From the NCBI GenBank assembly GCA_016764015.1, contig JAESSR010000005.1:1-41830 (forward strand): 41,830 bases of DNA. The letters are read 5' to 3'. Shown one piece after another: positions 1 to 8,374 of this stretch. The DNA is from Phycisphaerales bacterium. GTDB lineage: Bacteria > Planctomycetota > Phycisphaerae > Phycisphaerales > UBA1924. The notes beneath the pieces are model-generated. The model worked only from the letters and a program-made list of their open reading frames with translations. It searched no databases and was not told where the DNA came from. The translations under genes and the position numbers were made by a program. Within the stretch, counting starts at the first letter, position 1, and each line of letters begins with the position of its first letter.

Positions 1-87
1 AAAATGAGCAACTCACAACTATCGCTCTAATCTTCATCTTCCCCATTGCCTATTGCCCGCTGCCCATTGCCCTCTTATCATCTTTGC

Positions 88-540
88 ATGATTCATCCAG
101 AACCAACGACCAAGATCGATCCCACCATCGCCCGAGCAACCATTATTGAAGTCTGCGAGCCGACCGCGACTCGATCGGCTCAGGTGGTGCTCAGCTTCCC
201 CAACACCAGCTACAAGACCGCACTCGAAACCAGCGATGATCTTGAGATGCTCAGATCACACCTCGGCGAAATGGTCATGGGACGAATCTTTGCCATAGCA
301 AAGAGAATCGACCAACCCAATGCCGGCGGTCGCCGAATCGACCCGTGCTTTGGAACCCCAAGAAGAGTCATGGGCACCGTGATCGCGACTGATCCAATCG
401 CCAATGTGCTGGTGATCGATGCGGGGGCACCCTTTGTGCTCACGCTGAGTGCGCCCGGGCAGAAGGCGGTGCAGTTTGCCGATGCAGACTTTGTCGCATG
501 CGATGTGCTCCCCGGAGCAAGTTTTACACTGATCCAATGA
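88..540 (+). CDS. Hypothetical protein, 150 aa
   Basis: I do not recognise the family. The frame is open from position 46, but ATG 88 (protein starting MIHPEPTTK) is preferred, because the upstream codons lie in a low-complexity run with repeated ATTGCC units and read as repeat translation. No clear Shine-Dalgarno sequence precedes either start. The product is soluble, with no signal peptide or membrane segment. Its C-terminal half is rich in beta-forming residues, with alternating hydrophobics around VMGTVIATDP and NVLVIDAGAP, which suggests a small beta-barrel or sandwich fold. Two cysteines lie near residues 22 and 136. It sits 42 bp upstream of a YbjQ-like gene on the same strand and could be cotranscribed with it. 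Coding status is likely but function is unknown. Confidence 0.6.
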   Translation: MIHPEPTTKIDPTIARATIIEVCEPTATRSAQVVLSFPNTSYKTALETSDDLEMLRSHLGEMVMGRIFAIAKRIDQPNAGGRRIDPCFGTPRRVMGTVIATDPIANVLVIDAGAPFVLTLSAPGQKAVQFADADFVACDVLPGASFTLIQ

Positions 541-582
541 GCCAAGATAGTTGAGAGCCGCCAGAATACTGAAAGGGAATAC

Positions 583-963
583 ATGATTGTCGTCAATACC
601 GAGAGCATCCCAGGCAGAGATATCGAATCAATCCTCGGATTAGTGCAAGGGAACACCGTGCGCGCAAAGAATGTCGGGCGCGATATCGCAGCCGGAATCA
701 AGAATATGGTCGGCGGCGAACTCAAAGGCTACACCCAACTGCTCGTCGAATCCCGCCGCCAAAGTGTCGAGCGGATGATTTCCCAAGCCAACGAACTCGG
801 AGCCGACGCAGTGGTCAATGTCCGGTTCACGACCAGCGCCGTCACAAGCGGAGCCGCGGAACTCTACGCCTATGGCACAGCCGTTAAGCTCGCCTCGATC
901 GAATCACCCGCGATGGCAAATATGAATGAATCAACCCCGCCGGCAGGTGGCTCTGATGGATGA
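583..963 (+). CDS. YbjQ/UPF0145 family protein
   Basis: A 126-residue protein matching the YbjQ (UPF0145, putative heavy-metal-binding) family over about residues 1-105. Visible family marks are the N-terminal strand MIVVNTESIPGRDIESILG, the central VGGELKGYTQLLVESRR segment and the ANELGADAVVNVRFTTS motif. The family forms small pentameric-type assemblies; its physiological role is not settled. ATG 583 has a good ribosome-binding site (AAGGGA, six bases upstream). The last 20 residues are a loose tail rich in Met, Asn and Pro. The stop overlaps the start of the next YbjQ-like gene by 8 bp, which implies translational coupling and a shared operon with it and with the PrsW-like gene beyond. 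Confidence 0.85.
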   Translation: MIVVNTESIPGRDIESILGLVQGNTVRAKNVGRDIAAGIKNMVGGELKGYTQLLVESRRQSVERMISQANELGADAVVNVRFTTSAVTSGAAELYAYGTAVKLASIESPAMANMNESTPPAGGSDG

Positions 964-1450
964 GCTGATCTGGATCGGTATTCAAATCGGGATCGCGGTT
1001 CTCTTGCTCGCACTCGGGTTTGGGATCGGCGGATATACCGAACGCAAGCACATCAAGCGGCTCAACGCCCGCGAGATCGAGTGCAAAGGCGTGCTCGTTT
1101 CCACACTCTCATCCCATCCATACGCGGACTCAGCCTCGGGCTCAACAATGGTCATCGGCGAATGTGTCATTGCCACAGACTACTTCAAGAGCTTTGTCAC
1201 CAAGCTCAAAAAAATCATCGGCGGCGAACTCCGTGCCTATCTCTCGTTGATGGATCGTGCCCGCAGAGAATCAGTATTGCGTTTGATCGATGCTGCTCAA
1301 GAACAGGGCTATGACGCTGTGTGCAATGTGCGGTTTGTTTCTGCAGATGTTGGCGGATCGTCATCGAATAAAAAAGGCAGCGCCATGGTCGCCATTATCG
1401 CATCGGGCACCGCGTATAACCGTGTGGCGCCAACCAACCAGACCAACTGA
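956..1450 (+). CDS. Membrane-anchored YbjQ-like protein
   Basis: A 164-residue protein with an N-terminal transmembrane helix at about residues 4-24 (LIWIGIQIGIAVLLLALGF) followed by a YbjQ-like domain. The GGELRAYLSLMDRARRES and QGYDAVCNVRFVSADV segments line up with the upstream gene (GGELKGYTQLLVESRRQS and LGADAVVNVRFTTS), so the two are paralogues, one soluble and one tethered. ATG 956 is chosen over ATG 926 because GGCAGGTGG lies just upstream and the protein then starts directly before the membrane helix. It overlaps the previous gene by 8 bp, and its TGA overlaps the ATG of the PrsW-like gene (TGATG). An anchored and a free copy in one operon may form a mixed complex at the membrane; that is inference. 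Confidence 0.8.
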   Translation: MDELIWIGIQIGIAVLLLALGFGIGGYTERKHIKRLNAREIECKGVLVSTLSSHPYADSASGSTMVIGECVIATDYFKSFVTKLKKIIGGELRAYLSLMDRARRESVLRLIDAAQEQGYDAVCNVRFVSADVGGSSSNKKGSAMVAIIASGTAYNRVAPTNQTN

Positions 1451-2265
1451 TGGCACGCGATCGACGAAAAAAACGGGGTCTGCGAGCAAGAGATTATTCG
1501 ATCCATGCTGAGCCTACAACCGCTGCAAGCAAAGGGCAGCTCGATCCCAAATCAGACCCAACCCAATCGCGGGCGCACGCCAAAGTAGATAACGAACACC
1601 TCGGAGAATCATTCGCAGCCGAGGCAGAACGCAGCGTGTTCGACGAGCCCACATTTTCAACCGAGCTCGCTGGTGAAGTCCCAGAGAACGCGCTCACCTA
1701 CGAGCGGCACCTCGCAGAGCAGCTCGAAGCAACAAGCCCATTGGAGAGCTGGTTTGCAACAGGGGTAATGGCGGCCGGCGCGGGGTTGCTGGCAGTCGTC
1801 GGCTCATTGATAAGCAACGCAACAGCGTTCGGTCTCGAAGGATACATCCAGTTCTTCGCGATCGTGGTCTTTGCTCCCGTTGTTGAGGAAGTGATGAAGA
1901 CCGCGCTGCTCCTGTGGGGTGTTGAGCAGAAACCATATCTCTTTCGATCAACCAAACAACTGATGATCATCGGCGCATGCTCAGGTTTTGTGTTCGCAGC
2001 CGTCGAGAATGTGCTCTATCTCACCGTGTATATCGAAGACCCGACACGGTTTATTATCCTCTGGCGATGGACCGTGTGCGTTGGACTCCACACCCTCACC
2101 ACAACCATAGCGACGGTCGGGCTCGTCAAAATTTGGCAGCGGGTCATGCGGACAGGCCAGTTTGCCCGCGCTGAAATTGGTGCCCGATACCTGGCCATCG
2201 CGATGATCGTTCACGGTCTATACAACGCGATTATGTACTTCTGGGGGCTGGCAGGTTCGTTTTAG
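1450..2265 (+). CDS. PrsW-family intramembrane protease
   Basis: A 271-residue protein with a hydrophilic N-terminal region of about 95 residues, then several hydrophobic helices from residue 103 onward. The PrsW glutamic-type membrane protease signature is present: EEVMK at 146-150, FAAVEN with Glu186, His214 in GLHTLTTT, and HGLYN at 255-259. In Bacillus PrsW performs site-1 cleavage of an anti-sigma factor; family members elsewhere are less well defined, so the substrate here is unknown. Its start overlaps the stop of the membrane-anchored YbjQ-like gene, making a three-gene coupled unit. The long, charged N-terminal extension is not part of the catalytic core and may be a substrate- or partner-binding region. 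Family assignment is firm; function in this cell is inferred. Confidence 0.85.
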   Translation: MARDRRKKRGLRARDYSIHAEPTTAASKGQLDPKSDPTQSRAHAKVDNEHLGESFAAEAERSVFDEPTFSTELAGEVPENALTYERHLAEQLEATSPLESWFATGVMAAGAGLLAVVGSLISNATAFGLEGYIQFFAIVVFAPVVEEVMKTALLLWGVEQKPYLFRSTKQLMIIGACSGFVFAAVENVLYLTVYIEDPTRFIILWRWTVCVGLHTLTTTIATVGLVKIWQRVMRTGQFARAEIGARYLAIAMIVHGLYNAIMYFWGLAGSF

Positions 2266-2405
2266 AGTGATCGTTGATTCTACATAGTCAGAAAATCACC
2301 AGTTCTGGGGGTGTGAAAAACACCGGTATTATCAGAGTTTTCATCGATTCGAGCATGTTCATCACTACCATGTGCCTCACCTACATGAGAGGCTGGAACT
2401 ACGAC

Positions 2406-2969
2406 ATGCACATACTCAATACGATCGTGCTCTGGACAACACTGATTTCCACAAGCTCTTTGATTGCTCACTCCAACGCCAGCACGCTCAACGACGATCC
2501 AGTCGGAGACCCAGAGACACAGACTGAAACCGATGATACAGATAATTTAGACGATGGGGGAGGAGGTTCTGCACAGAGTATTGATGAACAAGATTTTATT
2601 GAACCTTGGATGTATCTAACAGTGCCCGAGGACGCAACCTATTCATTGCGTGAAGTGCTCACCTTCGGTACGCCAGGGTGGGAAGCATTCGGATCATCAG
2701 GATATCAGCTCGATGAGTTTGAACCTATCCATGTCTTTGCCGAATTGCCCACTTTAAACAATGGCGGCATCGTGATTCTGATGATCGTTGATCGCTGCCT
2801 TGGTGATTTCAACGGGAACGGTATGGTCGATGCTGGAGACATCATCCTCTTTGCCCATGCGTACTTTGCGGGTGATATTGAGGCTGACCTCACTCGCGAT
2901 GGCGTAATCGATTTCGATGACCAGAGTCTTTTTCTTGAGTTGGTCAGGATGGGATGTGTGGTGATTTAA
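2406..2969 (+). CDS. Secreted protein with dockerin-like EF-hand pair
   Basis: From ATG 2406 the protein has 187 residues and begins with a probable signal peptide (MHILNTIVLWTTLISTSS, cleavage near AHSNA). The frame is open back to 2274, but the upstream stretch looks non-coding. After an acidic Asp/Glu/Thr/Gly-rich linker comes a small domain of unknown type. The C-terminus carries two calcium-binding-loop repeats: DFNGNGMVDAGD (canonical D-x-N-x-N-G spacing) and DLTRDGVIDFDD. This is the dockerin type I pattern seen in many planctomycete secreted proteins, where cohesin partners are often not known. It ends 21 bp from the convergent permease gene at 2991. No terminator hairpin is visible between them. 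Confidence 0.75.
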   Translation: MHILNTIVLWTTLISTSSLIAHSNASTLNDDPVGDPETQTETDDTDNLDDGGGGSAQSIDEQDFIEPWMYLTVPEDATYSLREVLTFGTPGWEAFGSSGYQLDEFEPIHVFAELPTLNNGGIVILMIVDRCLGDFNGNGMVDAGDIILFAHAYFAGDIEADLTRDGVIDFDDQSLFLELVRMGCVVI

Positions 2970-2990
2970 CGGACCTCTCTCTAAACGCAT

Positions 2991-3995
2991 CTATTCAATC
3001 CGAGGATCGACCCATTTGTAGAGCACATCGACAATCAGATTAAACACAATCAGCATCGTCGCAAACACCAGCACTACCCCGATGATGAGGAACAGGTCTT
3101 TGTTCTGAACAGCATTGATAAAGTGTTCGCCCATTCCAGGCACCGTAAAAACCCGTTCGATGACAAACGAGCCCGTCATCGCCATCGCAGTCGCAGGGCC
3201 GAGGAAACTCAGCACCGGCAAGAACGCGTTCTTGAGCGCGTGCTTGAGCAGGACAGAATACTCCGGTGCCCCCTTGGCGCGTGCGGTGCGGATGTAGTCG
3301 GCTCCTAATGCATCGATCATCCCCATGCGCGTGAGCCGAGCGATGTATGCAGCAAACGGTAGTGAGAGCGTAAAAGCGGGCAGAATAATACTCTTGGGCG
3401 TGCCCCATTGAGCGATGGGGAACCACCCGAGCCAGAGCGAAAAGGTCAACAACATCACGGTGCCGATCACAAAGCTGGGCAGCGAGATTCCGATCATCGA
3501 AATCGCGAGTGTAGAAAGATCGGCAAACGAGTTGGGTTTGACCGCCCCAATCACCCCTGCGCCTACACCAATAAACAACGCGATCAGGATCGCAGAAGCT
3601 CCAAGCGTCACAGAGACCGGGAGCGTATCGCCAATAAGTTCGTTGACCGTTTTATCATCGTATTTGAGTGATGGTCCGAAGTCGAAGATCGGACGAGTAG
3701 GCATCGGCATCCCTTCGCTCATCGCCAACTCACGCTCTCGGCTGATTTGGCCAGAGAGCGAATCCATCGCGTACTGAATCCCTGTGGCGCTGGTGAGGTA
3801 GGAGATATAGAACTTCGGAAATGAATCAAGGTTGTACTGTTTGTTCATCTGCTCGATGACTTCAGGCTTGGGTCGTTTCTCAGGATTCTCAAGCGGATTG
3901 CCCGGCACCGCCCACGCGAGTGTCAGCGTGATCGTGTAGATCACAATCAAAATAAATGGCAACGCGAGTAATCGACGCAGGATCAGAGTCATCAT
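2991..3995 (-). CDS. Oligopeptide/dipeptide ABC transporter permease (OppB/DppB type)
   Basis: A 334-residue inner-membrane permease. The first helix (LLALPFILIVIYTITLTLAW) is followed by the family motif AVPGNPLENPE, a periplasmic stretch of about 90 residues, and five further helices. The cytoplasmic EAA-type loop YIRTARAKGAPEYSVLLKHA, which contacts the ATPase, is intact. The family forms half of the channel for peptides or nickel. Its ATG overlaps the stop of the solute-binding protein gene (ATGATGA), so the two are translationally coupled. The usual partners (second permease OppC and ATPases OppD/OppF) are not downstream; the next gene is convergent. They must be encoded elsewhere, or upstream partners serve several systems. 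Confidence 0.92.
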   Translation of the reverse strand: MMTLILRRLLALPFILIVIYTITLTLAWAVPGNPLENPEKRPKPEVIEQMNKQYNLDSFPKFYISYLTSATGIQYAMDSLSGQISRERELAMSEGMPMPTRPIFDFGPSLKYDDKTVNELIGDTLPVSVTLGASAILIALFIGVGAGVIGAVKPNSFADLSTLAISMIGISLPSFVIGTVMLLTFSLWLGWFPIAQWGTPKSIILPAFTLSLPFAAYIARLTRMGMIDALGADYIRTARAKGAPEYSVLLKHALKNAFLPVLSFLGPATAMAMTGSFVIERVFTVPGMGEHFINAVQNKDLFLIIGVVLVFATMLIVFNLIVDVLYKWVDPRIE

Positions 3996-5944
3996 GGTGC
4001 TGCCCCCCCGTCTTGTTGATCGCTGCTCAAACTCTCAGCACCCCGCCCGTTCATGGGCTTGGGAACATTCGGGCCGAGTTTGTCGCTCAGAATATCAATC
4101 AGATACGCGTTCTGCTTGGTGCGCGGGTGTGTCGAGAGCCCAGTCACCTTGTGCGGATCAAACATATAGATCGTCGCATAATGAAAGATCGGGATCAGAG
4201 GCAGGTCTTCCTCAACAAGTATCCGCTCGGCTTGGCTCAACAACTCCATCCGCAAATCGCTATCGAGTTCGGTTGCTGCCCGATCGAGCAGCGCGTCGTA
4301 GGCCGGGTTGTTGTATGCCCGGTCGTTGTTGCCATCGGTTGAATAGTTGATGTCGAGGAAGGTGGTGGGGTCGCCATAGTCACCAAACCACCCCGCACGG
4401 GCCGTCATATAATCCTTGTTCTTGAGGTCTTCGCGGAAAATTTTGAGCTCGTTCTGCTCGAGCTTGGTCTTGACACCCAGATGCTGTTGCCAGCTCTTGG
4501 CGATCGCTTGGGCGATCAGATCATGCCCTGAATCTTTGTTAAACGACATCTCAACAATAAAATCCTCAGGAAAATCCGCAGCCTTGAGCAGTTCCCGAGC
4601 TTGTGCAATAATCGCATCGCGTTGGGCTTGGTTTTTCGCATCGCCAATATTGGGTAGCCCCGCCGGTGATGTATACCCACCGATCGAGCCCGGCGGGATC
4701 AGTGTCGAAGCGGTTGGTTCACCAAGCCTACGAATTTCGTCCGCGACTGATCGCTTATCTACACACATCGCAAACGCCCTGCGGACCCGTGGGTCAAAGA
4801 ACGGGTTGTCCTGCCCATCGGGGAGCTTGGGCTTGCAGTTGAAGTTGTAGAAATAGGTGCCGAAGGATGACACCGCGTGCGTGTGGGCGCGTGGATCTTG
4901 CGGGAGCAAGCGATCGATCGTGAACTGGTCGAGCCCTTGTGCGCGATATCGTTCGACTTGTTCACGATGCTCTTCGAGGAACTCAAGCTTCTGGGCAACC
5001 ATATCCCCGCGATACGGAGCCGTCACATTCGCGACCCAGTCAAGGGCTCCGGTCTGGTACGCCAGCACGCTCGCGTTGGGATCGGAGATCGAAGGGATCA
5101 AGATCGAGTTGATCGCGATCGAATCCTTGTCCCAGAAATATTCATTCTTCACCATCCGCATATCCCGTTTCATGCGCCATTCGGTGAGCACGAACCGCCC
5201 GTTGGAAACCAATACCCTCGGCTTGGTCCACCCGGGCTTGCGGATCAATCTCGCACTCGTTGCATCAGGACGCTCATATTGCGAAACCAAAGGCTCATAC
5301 ACCGGCGAGAACACCGCAAACGCACACAACTCTAGGAAATAAGGCACCGGATGTTCGAGCGTAATAATCAGCGTGTGCTCGTCGGGAGCATTCATCGCCA
5401 CAAGTTCATCGAACTTGGCTTTGGTCTGATTCCAGAGTTCGTACGCGCCCTGCTGACGGGCTGCGGCTGAATCGAACTCACGATCGGGGAACTCTTCGAG
5501 CTGGAGCTGTCGCCAGTCATAAAAAGCACTCGCGCCTTTAATGTTCATGAACATCTTCACATAATCAGAGACCAGATCCGGGAGCATCGCCCGACGCCAA
5601 GAGTATCGAAAGTCCTCAGCCGTCACAGGCTTGCCGTTGGACCACTTGGCATTATGGCGGAGATGGAAGGTGTAGGTGAGCCCATCGGGCGAGAGCTCCC
5701 AGGACTCGGCAACCCCAGGGATGATCCCAAAGTCATCCGAGAGCACATCATTCTCGACGAGCCCTTGATAGAGCAATCGCGCGGTGCGCAGATCATGCAT
5801 CCAGCTCATCCGCTGGGGATCGAGGGTGTTGACCTCAGCTGAGTTCGTGAAGACAAGATCCGCCCGTGGAGCCGGACGATCAGAGAGCACGGAAACAGCG
5901 ATAAGTGCAATGAGCAAGATAACAGGGATAAGCATCCGGTACAT
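3992..5944 (-). CDS. Peptide ABC transporter substrate-binding protein (SBP_bac_5)
   Basis: A 650-residue extracytoplasmic binding protein of the OppA/DppA class. The N-terminus is a hydrophobic signal or anchor (MYRMLIPVILLIALIAVSV) without a lipobox cysteine, so it is probably secreted or helix-anchored rather than a lipoprotein. Family marks are AEVNTLDPQRMSW near residue 37, LLYQGLVEND, the signature GLTYTFHLRHNAKWSNGKPV, VTAEDFRYSWRRA, and the C-terminal LLSQAERILVEEDLPLIPIF. It captures oligopeptides or similar solutes and delivers them to the permease encoded directly downstream, with which it overlaps by 4 bp. At 650 residues it is longer than the usual 530-560, with extra residues around positions 150-180. 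The substrate cannot be read from sequence. Confidence 0.93.
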   Translation of the reverse strand: MYRMLIPVILLIALIAVSVLSDRPAPRADLVFTNSAEVNTLDPQRMSWMHDLRTARLLYQGLVENDVLSDDFGIIPGVAESWELSPDGLTYTFHLRHNAKWSNGKPVTAEDFRYSWRRAMLPDLVSDYVKMFMNIKGASAFYDWRQLQLEEFPDREFDSAAARQQGAYELWNQTKAKFDELVAMNAPDEHTLIITLEHPVPYFLELCAFAVFSPVYEPLVSQYERPDATSARLIRKPGWTKPRVLVSNGRFVLTEWRMKRDMRMVKNEYFWDKDSIAINSILIPSISDPNASVLAYQTGALDWVANVTAPYRGDMVAQKLEFLEEHREQVERYRAQGLDQFTIDRLLPQDPRAHTHAVSSFGTYFYNFNCKPKLPDGQDNPFFDPRVRRAFAMCVDKRSVADEIRRLGEPTASTLIPPGSIGGYTSPAGLPNIGDAKNQAQRDAIIAQARELLKAADFPEDFIVEMSFNKDSGHDLIAQAIAKSWQQHLGVKTKLEQNELKIFREDLKNKDYMTARAGWFGDYGDPTTFLDINYSTDGNNDRAYNNPAYDALLDRAATELDSDLRMELLSQAERILVEEDLPLIPIFHYATIYMFDPHKVTGLSTHPRTKQNAYLIDILSDKLGPNVPKPMNGRGAESLSSDQQDGGAAP

Positions 5945-6004
5945 AGCTACACGATACCGTCACTGCGCCTTGTTGTGTGAAGTGATCCGATGAAAATTGG
6001 GGTA

Positions 6005-7171
6005 TTAACGGACGAATCGATTATCGTCGAATCCAAACCCAGAGCAGATCGCAGAGCGAGCCCCGAGCAAGAGCGATGCCGCATTGCGGAAAGCTTTATC
6101 ATCGCCAGCAGCGAGTTGCTCGGCGAAAGCGGTCTGGCGGACAGTTTGCCCATAGTTGTTGTCGAGTTCTGCGTCATTGCGAAGCGCGAAGTACAACAGT
6201 GTCTCGCCGGCTTGGACTGATCGAGTCGTCAGCTCACGATCATCAACGGGCGCGATGGTGTTCTTAAGCACTTGGCGCAACGCGACCGAGATAATATCGC
6301 CACCAAGCCCGACAGCCGATTTAACCGCATCAGGGGTGGTGTCCGAGCTAATGTCGGAAATCGAAGTGGTCATCGCGCTCGCAGCTTGCAATGCCAAATC
6401 CTGAGCGAAGGACGGATCATCGTTGATACCCAGCGAACGCAGGTGAGGCCCAACAATGTTGGCAAGGGCGTTGACCGCCAACGAACGAGTGTCACCCATA
6501 TCACGCGAGGAGAGCCTTGTCGCGATGCTCAGCGCCCGCACGCAGCTCCGCAAGAGTTCAGGATTCAGATCATCGCTTGATGCGCCCGATGCAATCGATT
6601 CAATCGCTTCAATAAGCGATCTCGCATCGCCCGCGGTCATCGCCGGGCCATGCTTGATGGTCACATCGAATACCTGCCCTGCCCGAGCAACAGCAAAGAC
6701 CTGAACGCCTAAGTCATCACTCGATTTAATCGCTGATTGGATGCGTGAGGCAGCGCTCGGGGTCGCTAGATCGCCCGCGAGTCGAAGAGCAGCCAGTGTT
6801 GAGCCAACCGAGTCAATTGCGTCAAACTCACCCAACAACGATGCGATTGCTTGAGTGTAGGTTTGTCGGAAGGCAACCGATACGCCGCGTTGATTGAGCG
6901 GCTCAGTCAATGCTTCCATCGCCTTCTTCGCGCTTTGGGCATCATCGCTGAGTGCCCGAGCAGTCCAAACCTCGACGAACTCATTAATCTGGGTACGCTG
7001 TGAACCACTCACCGAGATCGCTTCGACCGTCGAGCGAGGAAGGTCTGAGCCGCCCTGGGCCTGGGCGCTCGGAGCGAGCATCATCAACAAAGATGCACAC
7101 ACCAAAGGCAGGGCACTACGAACGGATTTGAGCGTGGGTGTATTCAATCGGATCACGGGGCGTTCCCTCAT
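6005..7171 (-). CDS. Secreted alpha-helical protein, unknown function
   Basis: A 388-residue protein with a clear Sec signal: a basic start, hydrophobic core LPLVCASLLMMLAP and signal peptidase site SAQA|QGG at residues 36-41. The mature part is almost wholly Ala/Ser/Leu-rich helix, with repeated segments of similar size (for example SLLGEFDAIDSVGSTLAAL and ALSIATRLSSRDMGDTRSL), as in HEAT-like or other helical-repeat proteins. I recognise no catalytic motif. It ends 60 bp upstream of the solute-binding protein gene on the same strand and could share its transcript. No strong Shine-Dalgarno sequence precedes ATG 7171. The 150 bp before it separate it from the reductase gene. Confidence 0.75.
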   Translation of the reverse strand: MRERPVIRLNTPTLKSVRSALPLVCASLLMMLAPSAQAQGGSDLPRSTVEAISVSGSQRTQINEFVEVWTARALSDDAQSAKKAMEALTEPLNQRGVSVAFRQTYTQAIASLLGEFDAIDSVGSTLAALRLAGDLATPSAASRIQSAIKSSDDLGVQVFAVARAGQVFDVTIKHGPAMTAGDARSLIEAIESIASGASSDDLNPELLRSCVRALSIATRLSSRDMGDTRSLAVNALANIVGPHLRSLGINDDPSFAQDLALQAASAMTTSISDISSDTTPDAVKSAVGLGGDIISVALRQVLKNTIAPVDDRELTTRSVQAGETLLYFALRNDAELDNNYGQTVRQTAFAEQLAAGDDKAFRNAASLLLGARSAICSGFGFDDNRFVR

Positions 7172-7321
7172 TTAAGCAGAGTTTGGCATGAAGCACGGAA
7201 ATGTCAGCATACAAGATTCGGTAAGAGTTTATCGCCTGTTTTGCGTCGAGTCAGGATTTGGCACCAGAGATCATCGATCGGGGAACGATCTCGGCTCAGA
7301 ACCCAGCCCTCAGAAGTGCTC

Positions 7322-8299
7322 TCAATAGACTTCGAGGAACAACCGTTTGGTCTTTTTGAGTTTCTTGGGGATCATTTTACGCTCCCAGTTGTCGATATCG
7401 TCTGCGATTTCTGGGCCGATCGTCAGGTATTGAGTCAGTTGTTCAGGGGATAATAACTTGGCAAGGGTCTGGAAGACACCCAGCTCCATGCCTGCGATGC
7501 CGCAGATATAGACCAGGGTGCGTTGGGATGCGAGCATCGGGCCGAGCTGATCAAGGTCTTCTCGCAATCGATCTTGCACATAGAGCTTCTTGGTCTGGTT
7601 GGTTGTGAGATGGCGCGAAACCGCGATATGATAGCTAAACCGTTCATGCTCATGGGCCCATCCCTTGAGCGTCTCGTCATAGAGCAAATCAGATTCGTAA
7701 GGCACACCCATCAGCAGGGCAGCTCGTGAGGGCATGCCCAGCTTGATCAGATCGAGGATCATGCTTCTAAACGGAGCGATTCCGGTACCCGTCGCGATGA
7801 AGATGTAATCATGATCAGCCGGGTTCTCTGGGAGCAGGAATCGTTTGCCGACTGGGCCTGTGAGCATCACCTCGTCGCCCACATTGAGATCGCAAAGGTA
7901 GTTCGAGCACACGCCGGTGAGCATTTTATGCGTATCCCAATGCTCGTCGATGACCCGCTTGACGGTGGTGGTGATGATGGTGCCGTCGCCGGTCTCGCCG
8001 CCGGTGGGGGCCGCGATGGAGTAGAGACGAAGCTTGTGTGCGTTGCCGCTGTCTTGGGTGCCCGGCGGAATCACACCAAATGATTGCCCCGCGTGCCACG
8101 CATTTTCGAGTGGTGTGCCCGAGACATCAATCTCGATATGGCGGACAAACCCCGCTGCCTTTCGCGAGGATGTGCACAGATAGGTCGCATGAACCCTGCC
8201 AACGATCGGGTCGTTGGGCTTGATGATGTGCTGATCAACTTGAGGGATGATCGGCGTCCCTGGCAACTCGCTCGTTTTGGGCTCGTCGGTGGTGCTCAT
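7322..8299 (-). CDS. Ferredoxin-NADP(+) reductase, plant/cyanobacterial type
   Basis: A 325-residue flavoenzyme that moves electrons between ferredoxin (or flavodoxin) and NADP(H). The FAD-binding motif RLYSIA is at 91-96, GVCSNYLC at 129-136, the pyrophosphate-binding stretch LTGPVGKRFLLPE at 146-158, the NADP motif ATGTGIAPFRS at 169-179, and YICGIAGME at 264-272. The C-terminus ends LEVY, with the terminal tyrosine that stacks on the flavin in plant-type enzymes. The first about 30 residues are a Pro/Thr-rich leader. ATG 8299 is chosen because AGGATC lies just upstream; the frame continues to a TTG at 8320. No ferredoxin or photosynthesis gene is nearby. It probably feeds biosynthetic or stress reactions; that role is inference. 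Confidence 0.92.
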   Translation of the reverse strand: MSTTDEPKTSELPGTPIIPQVDQHIIKPNDPIVGRVHATYLCTSSRKAAGFVRHIEIDVSGTPLENAWHAGQSFGVIPPGTQDSGNAHKLRLYSIAAPTGGETGDGTIITTTVKRVIDEHWDTHKMLTGVCSNYLCDLNVGDEVMLTGPVGKRFLLPENPADHDYIFIATGTGIAPFRSMILDLIKLGMPSRAALLMGVPYESDLLYDETLKGWAHEHERFSYHIAVSRHLTTNQTKKLYVQDRLREDLDQLGPMLASQRTLVYICGIAGMELGVFQTLAKLLSPEQLTQYLTIGPEIADDIDNWERKMIPKKLKKTKRLFLEVY

Positions 8300-8374
8300 G
8301 GATGATCCTATGGGGCACAAACGGACAAAGCCCTCGAGTAAACGGCGAATCTTGGTTCGCCTGCGGCAAAGGAT

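Noticed and set aside
41..73. Repeated ATTGCC units at the left end as a mobile or CRISPR repeat
   Set aside because: It is short, imperfect low-complexity sequence without a clear unit length.
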